From NCBI GenBank assembly GCA_932294295.1, contig OW028584.1, positions 21,421,638-21,485,637 on the forward strand: a stretch of DNA of 64,000 bases. Reading direction: 5' to 3'. Position 1 is the stretch's first letter, and each line of letters starts with the position of its first letter. Below, one piece after another: positions 49,685-61,600 of this stretch. The position numbers and the translations under genes were made by a program. The DNA is from Alitta virens. Taxonomy: Eukaryota; Annelida; Polychaeta; Phyllodocida; Nereididae. The notes below the pieces were generated by a model. That model did not search any database and was not told the origin of the DNA. It saw nothing but the letters and a program-made list of their open reading frames with translations.

Positions 49685-52600
49685 TCAAGGTAAAGCTTTT
49701 GCATAAATCAGCACAGCTCCGGTTGGGTTGACCTCAGTGTTGAAAGTGAACCAGGGCTTCACGATTCCTAAGTTCCTTCCGGTATAAATGTCTGTGATGT
49801 CATAGGCAGCCGCAGTACTGACACCTAGGTCCTCGAAGCGCATAGAAACTTTGGCAGGTCCTCCCGAAATGTTTTCATAAGTGAAGGCAAGAAGAAGGCT
49901 TCCTGAAGGATGGACATGGCGGAGCCACACTCTGACTTGGCCATTCTGAAAAGGAAAGTTGTTTATATCATTTTGATATAATTGATCAGGTGTGAGTCTA
50001 TTAAAAAGCAAACTGGTAAGGAAAGTTTATGTCTAGCGTAACTACAAGTTCCTGTGAAGTTTTAACTGACTCTATTGGAACAGGTGTAGGTAGTCTAGCT
50101 CAGTGGTGGAGCGCTGGGCTTCTAAGCACTGGGTTCAATGCCCGTTTGAGCCTAAGTTGGATGGCTGTTTTATCAATCATCTCATTGCCATGGTCCCTGC
50201 CTGTCCTAATTAGCCCAACAGGTGGAGAAAAACAGGACGTAAAATCCTAATTCACCCACTCACACTATTGCAATCACAAGTACAAACGTTGCCCAACTCA
50301 AACTAGGCCTTTTAAAATCATGAGGTCTTTTGAATTCTGCAAATTTAGCAATTAGAACCAGATAACCGTAAATTGCTAAATTTTTTGTAAGTCAAAAACT
50401 TTGACTAACTCAAACTAGACTTTTTAAAATCAGGTGGTCCATTTTAATTCGTAGCACAAGACTAACTAACACAATTAACTACATTAAGGACATGTTGTTC
50501 ATGGTCTTTGACATCAAAATCTATGATTCTTCAATGTTGGTTTGTTACAATTAGTGTTTAACCTCACTGGTGGGTAGGCATCATTTTACTTGACAGGAAA
50601 TACCACACATTTGTGTTGCCTCCAAAAATTCTAAACTGGCAAATGAGACTTAAAAACTTACACTCTGGAGAATCTTTTGTTGTATTCCAGCTGTTCCATT
50701 GTTTTCTTGCATTATTTTCACCAACAGTGGATTGTTAATGAGTGACATTTGATCACTGCGCATGCTCCTCAAGTCAGCTGACACAAACAATGGGGTTACA
50801 ATGACACTCCAGATGGCCAGTTGGTACTGCTGCTGGTTGAAACTGAGGCCATGGTTTCCTACTAATGTCTGGAAAGAAGTGTTGAAAGTGAATGTAATAT
50901 AAAAATCGTGGTAAGATCTGTAATAAGGATTTTGGCCATCACTATCTGACCAATTACTGTTAGCCTAAAGCAATTGATTAAGCATGGCAATTATGAATAT
51001 AAGAGATACTATAGTTGAGAATTAAGAATTTCAAGATGGTAACATTTAAGAGTTTGAAGTTACTGGATTATTACAACTGACCACAGCAGATCACTGGATT
51101 TCTTTATTTATTTTTTTCCCATAATGATTATTGATGTCCTACAACACAACTGAACGACACTGGCCCTTGACAATATGGGGACTGTACAAAGTAAATCTAA
51201 TAGTAAATGAGCATCACTTGTCCTAAAAAAAAAACTTATATATAACCACACAATTCAAAACTTGCTATTTCCAACAGCTTGGCAACCACAGACCAAGACC
51301 ATAAGGTCAGCAAACATTTTAGTCCTACACCACTTAATATAAGTAACTCCACTTACGTAATAGTTATAATTCCAAGATCCTGCACCAGTGTAATTAGCCA
51401 CATTTCTAGAATAGTCAGCCACAAATTTTGTGGCATCCAAAAGGTCTACCCAACTATCATCCGCATTCTCATAAGTTTGAAAAATGTTGCAAGTTTTCCT
51501 GATGAGACTATAGTCAGGCTGAAAAGAGATGTATAGCAATTAGTAAACATCATTGATTTCATAAACTTGTAATTTAGACTGAAGAGGACGTCAAGTGAAT
51601 CCCAGGTCTCCCATATTAATGCTACTTAATTGAAGTAAAATTGTATATACATGTAAATATAAAGTTGATGAATATATTATTATACAGTTATCTCACAGTT
51701 CTTCCACCTTTCCTCAAATACAATGGCCAAACACAGGAGAACAAGATCTTTCTGCCAGTTTGGTTGAGGTACATGGACATCATAGGAAAAGCTGAAAATA
51801 ATACCAGCAAAAATGGTCTATATTAGAGCAATGATTCAAAAAGACATTGGATGTAACATGAGCCATATGACTGTGTAATGGATATTACTGATAATATAAT
51901 TCAGTGATAAACAATTCTTTACTCCCAGTAAAATGTTTAAATAATCACTACCTTTGTTGAGTATACTAGGATCAGCACCGGAAGTGAGGTTAGCATCCAT
52001 GGTTACCATATCAACGCCCCATGCTGCTATCTGGTAGGCGTCTTGTTGCAGATGGGAGTCATCAGTCATGTCTCCATAGGATAAATACAGGCCCAGTTTA
52101 AGGCCTAATTTGTGAATCTAAAAGAATCACAAAAAAGTTTTTATGAAGTATGTCTTACAATTATCTATATGTGAAGTATAACACTCAGTCATCATATGCT
52201 ACAATACGCTAAAACCACAGATACAGGAACGAGCAAGTAAGCTTGAAAGGAAAGTGAAGCAACTAATAACTTTTGCAGATGTGACTATGGTGGCTACCCA
52301 AATAACATTCAACATTGGTTCAAAGTCGATATCAGCCAATGTTGGTTCTATATTGTTCCAAAGTTGGTTGTCGTCCGCTGTCATCCTGCCGATGTCTAGC
52401 TATGTAGCATGTTACATGGTTAACCTGAGGAATCACTGTGTTCTACCCAGATAACATGACGTATTGCCTAGACATGGCATCAATGTTGGACCAATGTCAG
52501 GCTGACCTGGTACCCAGATAGCATTCCAAATCGTATCAATGTCGGCGCGATGTTGGAACGATGTTCTGCCGCCAGCAAGTCCGATTTGGAATGCTATCTG

Positions 52601-54980
52601 GGTATGCCACAGGCACTCAATATGTAACAGCTTGATGCAAAGAAAAAGTGGATTCAATTTAAATTTCATCTTACTTACATAAGCGGATAAAGTCTTAATT
52701 CCAGAAGGAAATCTATCAGGGTCGACCTGAAGGTCCCCGGATGATGTTCTGTTTTTAGCCGCCCAACAGGAAGCAGAAATGGACACATACTGCATTCCAG
52801 ATGCACTGAACTTCGTCTTCATGGCTTGAGCAGTTGATTTAATCAATTTCTCACTGCAAAACAATGCAATAGAGTCTTTTCACTGAGCAGCCCTGAGTTC
52901 AGCAAGACATAAGTCCTTCCTCACCTCTTATTAATCATTTTGCTTGTTAGACATAGAAGATAATCACTGACTTATTCAATAAATATAATTTTCTCAGAAA
53001 AATAACAAAAATCAACTGAATGATAAGGTGTCAAATATACATTAAAATGCACTAAAAATACTGCTGCTATGATGCACTTTGCTTTAGCCAATCACAGCCA
53101 AGGGCGGGAACTTCTTCAGCCAATAGAATCACAGTATTCTGTCATAGCCACCAGGTGGAAATATAGAGAACCTTCTGTGAAAATCCATTATTTTGCCACA
53201 GGATGCATTGATGCCACGTTTGATACTCAATTTACCTGAACACACAGTATAAAAGAGGCTGACTATAGTTGTGTGTATATAGCAGATTCTACCTGAAGCC
53301 AAAACTATCCAGACCTATCCAGAGCTGTCTCCTGTATCCTTTGGATTGCTTAGCCTTACTCTCATACTTTTTTATTTGTTATGTTTTCTCTCTATCTCTT
53401 CATATAAAGGGCTCCAATAAAAAAAAAGCTTTTCTAATTGGGTTACCCTTTTAATATATCTCCAAATTATACTAATTAACTGTTAGGAAAATGATACATA
53501 GATTTCCTGATATTTAGACAAAGTTAAATAATGAGAGCAACAGGACCATAATTTGCTATTTTTTATATTTGGATAGCCTATGGCGATCGATGTCAGCACA
53601 AAAAGTGTACAAGGTCTGCTCTCTTTGGAGGATTTGGTGGCCTTGAAAATGTTTAGGGGTTGTTTGATTTGAAAAATACATGTCACCAAGATGGGCTGAT
53701 GCATGTGGCTAATCTCACCATATGATGACACTACTTCTGATCTCATTTTGCAAACAACATATAATGTAAGTAAGCAAATTGTTTGGTCATACCTAATGCA
53801 GTCATCAGGATAAGTGGAACAATCAGCCTCACAAAGGAATCTGTTTCCGGTTGTCCAGCCAACAGGTGCAGTTTGTGCCAAGCCATTGTTCGAGGATGAT
53901 GATGACGTCACAAAAGACATGAAACATATCAACCACAGAGCTTTCTGAAATAGAATAAAAGGCCTATATTCAAAAGTATCCTCCAAAAACTGTATTCATC
54001 CAATTTTGTAAAATGGCAGAACAAAACGTTTTAACTATTTTACAGCGTCCTTTCATCTTTCCCTGTCATTTGTTAGCATCTATTAGACATTCTCCATATT
54101 AGCTGGCTAATAACATGAATCATGATCATATAAATGACCTGCAGATATTGAATAAAATCATTAGTGTGCGATAAATAAACATATGAAATAAAAACCTCAG
54201 GTTGTGGGTGGATAAGAGCTTTACGTCCTGTATTTCTGCACCCGATGGGCTAGTTAGGACAGGCAGGGACCATGGCAATGAGATAAAGGATGAAACAGCC
54301 ATCCAATCAAAACCTCATCAAGCATAGAAACAAAACACTCCTAATGCAAAAAGAAGACATAATCATGCCTATTGCGCATTTATGGTGATGGAATTAATAT
54401 TGCACATGGATTCACACAAGAATCTAACACCTCTTTGAAAGTTCTCAATAATAATTTACGTACACATCGGAATTATGCGACAGAATCCATGGATTCCATT
54501 TTTCGAAAGACAGAATCTTTTGGCAGTGTAAATTATAGGTTCAACCCCAAGTAATCCCGGGTCAATGCAGTGGAAGCTGACTATACTACCAGACTACCTT
54601 AAGAACTTATCTATATGTCTATGAAATGTCTCAGAGTTAAATAGCTTTTCCAAAAGCCAGTGGTTTTACCATTAAAATGCTCCAATTCACCTGCTGTTGC
54701 TATGCTATAATTATGAGTCCTTGTAATTGAAACAGTCAAAATAAGGATACAAATGTACACTCAGATGACCCTATATAGTGACTACCAACTGTCATTGGAG
54801 CATCGTATATGGTCTGCTGGCATTACATTGTAGGAATACCGCAACACAAACTTATACATCTTTTGCAGCCAAGATATTCAGATGCCCAGACTTCCCTCTC
54901 ATGCAATAACATCTGATTAACCTCTCAATCAACGTTAATTAAAAGACTCAGCTACATACCTCTGGAGTCCGGTGCACCAT
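49685..54980 (-). CDS. Divergent GH27 alpha-galactosidase-family protein, likely pseudoenzyme
   Basis: Eight minus-strand exons: 54980-54960, 53944-53793, 52853-52679, 52117-51952, 51791-51697, 51518-51357, 50868-50662, 49945-49685. They total 1239 nt (412 aa plus stop), all with GT-AG borders and matching phases. The start MVHRTPE joins ALWLICFMSFV as a signal peptide, and the GH27 fold runs from NNGLAQTAP to the end, including the C-terminal beta domain. Mapped on human GLA numbering (from memory), W47, D92/D93, C142, K168, C172, E203, R227, D231, D266 and M267 are replaced (G40, A85/S86, loop loss, T155, N159, V192, Q217, N221, Y256, Y257). Only the nucleophile position D157, Y127 and the L195/Y196 pair remain. 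Without the acid/base Asp and the galactose-binding residues, normal hydrolysis is not expected. Introns match the neighbour at 55680, so it arose by duplication. Candidate poly(A) signals: 49557-49562 and 49518-49523. Confidence 0.88.
50084..50268 (+). mobile_element. SINE-1 copy in last intron of the minus-strand GH27 gene
   Basis: TAGCTCAGTGGTGGAGCGCT (box A-like), GGGTTCAATGCCCGTTTGAG (box B-like), then GTTGGATGGCTGTTTTATC, GTCCCTGCCTGTCCTAATTA and ACAGGACGTAAAATCC. A full-length copy antisense to the gene. Confidence 0.85.
51570..51615. mobile_element. MITE-D fragment
   Basis: TTTAGACTGAAGAGGACGTC and GAATCCCAGGTCTCCC, a left-arm remnant in an intron of the minus-strand GH27 gene. Confidence 0.5.
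52296..52500. mobile_element. MITE-C-related remnants
   Basis: Two degraded units: CCAAATAACATTCAACATTG to GTAGCATGTTACATGG, and CCCAGATAACATGACG followed by ATGTTGGACCAATGTCAGG. They share the family's terminus and internal ATGTTGG repeats. Confidence 0.5.
52513..52602. mobile_element. MITE-C copy, compact and TA-flanked
   Basis: CCCAGATAGCATTCCAAATC and GATTTGGAATGCTATCTGGG are inverted ends, with TA on each side and GTCGGCGCGATGTTGG inside. The best-preserved copy in the window. Confidence 0.9.
52872..53206 (+). mobile_element. Element F copy, longest
   Basis: GAGTCTTTTCACTGAGCAGC to GTGAAAATCCATTATTTTG with AGCCAATCACAGCCAAGG and CATAGCCACCAGGTGG. Lies between exons 2 and 3 of the minus-strand GH27 gene. 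Confidence 0.8.
54205..54310 (-). mobile_element. SINE-1 body, minus orientation
   Basis: TTTACGTCCTGTATTTCTGC, CAGGCAGGGACCATGGC and GATGAAACAGCCATCC. The tRNA-like head is missing. Confidence 0.8.
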
Positions 54981-55675
54981 ATTCGAGCCTTGAAATAAAG
55001 GAAAGTGGAGATTCAATAGACCATGAACACTGCCAATTGGACCGTGACGCCCGAAATAGACAGGGGAGTCTGCACACTTCAAATGTTAAGGAAGTCAGGT
55101 ATGGTAGATTTCTTATGTACTGAGATTCATGCCTAAAAAATGGCAAAAAGAATTAGCTTACAGCATTATATTCATAAACAATGTTAAATATATCACACGA
55201 GTAAATGAATCATCTTTGCTTATGCAAGTTAGGAAAAAATATATTAGTAAGAGTATTATGTTTTACCTGGTCTTCTGCCAATATCTTTAATGCAATGCAA
55301 GAACTCCAGAATAGTACTTAAGTTTGCAATTGCACTGTAGTCTTAAACAGATTCACCTGCCTGTACAATTGAAGGTACATACTCCGATGTTCCAGAAAAG
55401 CATGTTTCCTACATATATCTGGATAATTTTTTTTTTGTATTACAGAAGCCTTGTCTATCTTCATTGTCTTTCTGTCTTTCTCTCTGTTTATAGGCATCTG
55501 TCTCTGCCTATCGTTTCTTTTTTTTCTGTTAGTTTGTCCATCTGTCTGTCAGATGAGATATTCATGCTTTCTCTGTTTTGCTGTTTTCTATCATGTTTAA
55601 CCATGTATTCTCATTGCATTTCATATATAGCATATTGTTTTAAGTACAATTTATAGGGTTATTTCTCATTTTCAG
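54981..55675. promoter_or_regulatory. Head-to-head intergenic region of the two GH27 genes
   Basis: About 700 bp separates the minus-strand start codon (54980) from the first coding exon of the plus-strand gene. It must hold the 5' ends, and probably the promoters, of both genes unless 5' UTR exons extend past each other. A CAG acceptor at 55673-55675 directly before the plus-strand coding exon implies at least one upstream 5' UTR exon. I see no diagnostic TATA box or CpG-rich core. Confidence 0.4.
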
Positions 55676-55679
55676 AAAA

Positions 55680-58600
55680 ATGTTGGGTTTGTTGTCATTA
55701 GCAACCTTGATCCTCCAGGTGGGTTGTCTTGACAACGGGTTGGCAAGGACCCCACCCATGGGCTGGTTGTCATGGGAACGATTTGAATGTAACACAGATT
55801 GCACGGAGGAGCCAGATGACTGCATTGGGTAAGTAAATTTATTAAATTATATTTGCTTGATATATGTTTTTATGGATCTTTAAACTTAAAAATTGCAGGT
55901 TTTTATATAATGGGGTCTTTGTGTGTTACATGTTTTGCATCAATATGTAATTTATATGGCTAACAAATGCCTAACAATGAAACATACTGGAAGGAATACT
56001 TTTTTTTTGGAAACCCATTTATCAATATGGTTGGGACCCTATGTTTAACTTCAGTAAAGTTCAGTAAAGGTTAAACATCTAGTGTTCTTTGTCTTTGCAT
56101 ATCTGCTAGGAGTTTGGCAAAAAAAAAATTACAATGACAATAAAATTGTCACATTATGCCATATCACTGACTTTATTTCAAGAATATTACGGTTATTCAT
56201 CTAGGTTATCATTGTTCGGGAGATCATTTGAGACTGTTATTAAGTAGTAATTGCGCAAAGTCACGGGATATTGAACTTCTTAAATATTGCACTTTTTTAC
56301 CAAGAGGTACTGTTCTCCTGTTAAACACAACCTGGCAATCACAGCCAAATTCATTGACTAAGAAACTAATCTCATAGACTTGGAAGCTAAACTCCACATG
56401 ATGTAATGTGAATCCAGGACTCCCATTGGTTAAGGGAGTCATCCAGCCAATGCGAGTCCTGTATTCGCAGGATGTCATCTGGAGTTTAGCTTCCAACTTG
56501 TTCCAAGACTACTAGAATTGTTTCCAAATCAATGAATTTGGCTGTGAAGAAGACTGAAATAGTATTGTACTGTCACTTCCCCGGTGAGACCAAGCAAATT
56601 TTCCAAGGAAGAAGAGGAAACATCTTAATGCGAATACTCATCTCATCATACTTTGTTTAACTGTTTCAATATAATTTCAATATCATCTTAATGATTTCAA
56701 TATACATGTAATTATTACCTCAATGTCACATATATCATGTATTGTTGTAACTCCATGTACTTATCTATTGTACCAGCTCGACAAGCACATGTCTTCTTTT
56801 TCTGGTAAATAAACATAGCAACTTATTTTCATGGTTGCAGAGAACGTCTCCTACAGAGCACAGCAGATGCCCTGGTTGCCCGAGGCTTCAGAGATGCTGG
56901 TTATGAATATGTTGTCATTGATGACTGCTGGCCGGCCAATGATAGAGATGACCAAGGCCTTTTAATTGGTGACCCAAAGAGGTTTCCATCTGGGATGAAA
57001 GCTTTGGCAGATTATGTAAGTGATGAAGAGACGTTTATTATCAAATGTTGGCACTTTATGTAAGTATCATCAAACCTTGGCATATTATGTAAGTGATGCA
57101 ACAGAAGTTTACCATCAAACTTCGGCATATTTTGTGATTAAACAGAAGTTTATCATCAAAAGTTGGCACATTTAATTAGTAAATGATTGGACAGAAGTTT
57201 ACCATCAAACTTTGGCAGATTATGTAACTGAAGTTTATCATCAAACTTTGGCATATTATGCCAGTATTTAACAGAAGTTTACCAACTTTGCCAGATTAGT
57301 AATTTTATCATCAACCATTGATCGAACAGAAGTTTATCATCAAACTTTGGCAGATTAGTAAGTGATTTAACATAATTTTACCACAAAACTTTGCCAGATG
57401 ATCAAGTGATTGAACAGAAGTTTATCATCAAACTTTGGCAGATTAGTAAATGATTGAACAGAAGTTTATATATATTAAGATATTCTCTTTCTTTAATTTG
57501 TACCAGCTCGATAAGCATATATGTTCTTCTGGTAAATAAACATACAAACAATTATATTTATTATATATGTAATATGAGGGGACACCTCCAAGACATGGTG
57601 TGTTGCTGCTGAGGTGCCCCCCTATCTGGTGCACAAATATGGGACATAAAAGCCCATCTCACCCACCCAACATTTGGTCCAAAATGAGAGCAATTACCAC
57701 GATTATGTGAATATCTTCGATTGCATAAATTGTTGGGCAGATGTTTCTTGAAACGGAACAACCCTGTGCCAATAATGGTGCCATGTCCTAAATGTGTGTG
57801 GCATCGTGAAAAAGACTAAAAGTAATATTATCATAGATAGATAGATAGATAGATATGCCTCATACAGTACAAGGGTCCGCCAATTTAACATTTCATCTGA
57901 ACGACATCCAGCTGGGATGTAGTTCATGAAGAGTGCTCGGGCCAGGAATCGACCTTCAGCTGGGCTGGCCAATGTGGAATTGGCACATGCCATACTCTTT
58001 AGGCCACCCAGCTGCTTGGTATAATTGGTGAAGAGACCCTACTCGCAAATACAGGAGTTGGTAAACCATAACTTATTGTGGTCTCTTGGTCTATAACAAC
58101 ATATATTAAGCACAAAAATGTGCATGAATTCCAAAGGAACGATGCTCGCCATATTGTTTTTTATATTTCAATGACTGGATGGCAGTCATATTTGTAACAA
58201 TCACTATGGAATGCTTGTAATGTCAAATTGCCACCCATCACAAATTCTTTGAAAATGCTCCGTGTTGTAGATGCATGATCGAGGACTGAAATTTGGTCTC
58301 TATGAAGATGTCGGTCGACACACTTGCGCTGGGTTCCCAGGAAGCCAAGGACACATCGAGCAAGATGCTGCAACATTCGCAGAATGGGGAATCGACATGA
58401 TCAAGTTCGATGGGTGCAATGCTGATGAATCATATTACAGAATAGGTAAGAGGCTAAGAGCAACATTCGGACAACTTTCATGTGTACTCAAATGTGTTAT
58501 AATGTAAAAATCATCTGTAACATTTATCAAATAAGAAACATTTTATCAATTTAGTACCAAAGAATAAGTATTAAGAAGTGCCACTCGCTATACTTTACAT

Positions 58601-61600
58601 TGTAAACGCTGCGCCTCCTTTCCCAGCATGCATAGCGTGCCAGAGTTCTTTAACGCCCCTAGTGGATAATAAAATTCATTCAGAAATTTCCAGTCAAGTG
58701 TGTAGACTTGCTAATTGCACGTGAACAACACATTAAAATATCATTTCCACATTATTTCCTTGTCCTAATGGGCGAATGGAGCCAAATATTTCCACGATTG
58801 ACACAATGTTACAAGTATTAGATCTGAACGCTACGTAGGCCTTATCATGTCAAATGACGTCATAATCGGTCAGTATGATGTCACCTACTAGTCGCCGATT
58901 GTTCTCCGTTTATGACGTAATCAGCACGCTAAACAATGCGCCTCCTTTTCCCTGTAGGCATAGCGCGTCCTATTTACGAGAGTGCGAGTTCTCGATACTT
59001 ATTATTCTTTGTTAGTACTTCAAGACCACCTTGATTGAAAGCCCGTTTTCCTCGGTACCAAAACTGACACTACTCAAGTGTTCTGGAATGAACGCCTTAG
59101 TCATAACTGTTGTTATTATCACACATGTTCCATAATGTTTTCTTTATGCCAAAAAAAAAGAAACATAATAGCCGCTTGGTAACTTTAAAATTATAGGAAG
59201 TAACCATATGTTAGTCATATTACCTGTTGCCATTTATGACATCAAGACCTGCACAACAAGTTACACTAACCCACAGAGCATCCAAGATGGATTCATTTAT
59301 ACACATGTCAAAATATACACTTGTCATTATTTCCAGGTTATCCAGAAATGGCCAGAGCCTTGAATAAAACTGGTAGACAGATTCTGTACTCCTGCGAATG
59401 GCCCATCTATGAAAGAGCTAAAGGTGTCAAGGTAATATGAGCCAAACTGTCAGCTTGAATATCTGTCTCAGCATGATGGTCAAGGTGTCCATTACAGCTG
59501 AGTGGTATATTGGTTAAGACACTACATTTTGTGTGTGTGATTAGGGCTTTACGTCCTGTATTTCTGCACCAGTTGGGCTAATTAGGACAAGCAGAGACCA
59601 TGGCAATGAGATGAAGGATGAAACAGCCATCCAACTTAGGCTCGACCGGGAATCAAACCCTAGAACCCGGGACCCAGCGGTTGGAAGCCCAGAGCGCTAC
59701 CTCTGAGCTAGGCCCCCGCCCAAGACACTACAGTAGCGGATTAGGGGGAGGGGGCCTAAAACATTTGAATTTAAAAATAATAAAAAATTTAGCGGTCCCT
59801 GCAAAACATTATTTGGCAGTCCCCCTCCCCCCGTGAACATTTTCTAAATCTGCCTCTGCACTACCCATGGAGTATAAACATAGTTTGGACTGCAAGCCTT
59901 TTCATCTCATCATGATGTCTGTCTCTGGCAGTTGGTCAGATAAGCTGACTTCATGCCAGTTGGCAATGCATGGAGACAAAATGACATTTTTGCTAAGTGT
60001 ATCTATGTACAGTCATCACTCAATATTGCAATGTTGGTACAACATATTTTGACAAAGCTCTTAGGTGACCTTTTGGTTAAATGTATGGGAATGGCCAGTG
60101 GCTGTTACATGGCATTACTTCCAGCGCCATAGTTAAATCATTACTTCTGCCATTTGCTGGAGACCAATCTTCAACCCAGCACCATCCAAGCTGGCCATAC
60201 AATACAGCTGAATAGAAAATTTCATTTAATTGATGCATTGCCATTTCATACGTTTGCAGCCAAACTACACTTGGATTGCAGAAACTTGCAACACATGGAG
60301 GGTGTATGGAGACATCTGGGATGCCTGGGAGAGCATCACTTCCATTGTCAACTGGTATGGAGACAATCCAGGGGACTTCATAGGAGTGGCAGGACCTGGC
60401 AGATGGAATGATGCTGATATGGTAAGAACCAAGCAGCACAAAATATTCCCTTAATCTTATCCAGTGTAGAACTGGAGACGAATCTTCAAACCTGCACCAT
60501 CCAAGCCATACAACACAAGTTCAAGTTCAATCATTTTATTCACCACTATATTTAACAAAATTATACATAATCAACATAAAAATAAAAATTATTCAGTGGA
60601 GTAGAACCTTCTAATGCATTTAGGTACCGCTATCGAGGACCACCTATAGTTAAAGTAAATGTTTTATTTGCAATACAAATTTTTCAGCAGATCAGCAAAA
60701 AGGTACTGCAAAGTAGACTGCCGCTTCACTGGAAAGGATCACTCAAATGTAAACCGGTACTAGCTATTTGTAATATATATAATAAATAGTTAAGGATTAG
60801 GATATACTGGTGACAACAACTTTCTAGCTGTCCCCTACATATCCAGTTAACATGCCATTAACATGTAACAACCACCAGTCTACCTAACCATTGAGACTAC
60901 AGTAAATGCCATGCTCTAGTGGTTTAAGCTTGCTAGTTTCAGTTAGTTTCAGGTTCGAACCCCCACCATGGCTTGGCATAGAATCATAGTCATAATCATT
61001 TTTATTTTCACAAAACTGTGAAGGTGTAAATTTACAAACATTTAAAAAATAACGCAATTATACTTTTTATAACTATTGTTAATGTAAAGAGGAGCCAAGT
61101 GCAGCCAAGCCAGGATGACATGCAACCAAATACACTTCAATAACAAAATATGAACCACATACAATGATTATGTTCACACTATTCTTACATCTTATTAGAT
61201 GAAAATCACATGCCCTGTAACTGGCACTTTCCTTAGTTTCATTCTTTAATCAAACCAAATACAATTTGATGTAACTCACATACTCTTCGCAGATTGTATT
61301 TCTTGACCGTCCTTATTTTGATGAAATTTAACACACTCTGCAAGTAAAGTATATTTGTAACAAAAATTGGGTATTGCTGGAGCCATCATGGCCGTCATGT
61401 CTATCAACAGTGAGGGTTTTGTGTGGTGGGTACTTCACAAAAAAAGCTGAATACTTTCCAGGGAGTTGAGAAAAGTTTAAGAAAATATCCATAATGTTGA
61501 GACTGACTCTAACCCTAGTAATTTTTTTCTACCATGCAATTAAAACACTGAATTTTGATAACTGTAAAGACCACCTTAAAATCAAACCCAGTAACATTGC

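Noticed and set aside
53040..53200. CCAAT and E-box motifs as a promoter of the minus-strand GH27 gene
   Set aside because: The motifs occur in every element F copy, so they belong to the repeat and lie within an intron.
49685..54980. Reading the minus-strand GH27 copy as a simple pseudogene
   Set aside because: All eight exons are open, all splice sites are GT-AG with matching phase, and a signal peptide is retained; pseudoenzyme fits better than decay.
59640..59720. Minus-strand tRNA-like head
   Set aside because: Part of a SINE-1 with target site duplication; the T arm is broken by an insertion.
60077..60439. 120-codon minus-strand frame
   Set aside because: Antisense shadow of GH27 exon 60260-60421 plus intron.
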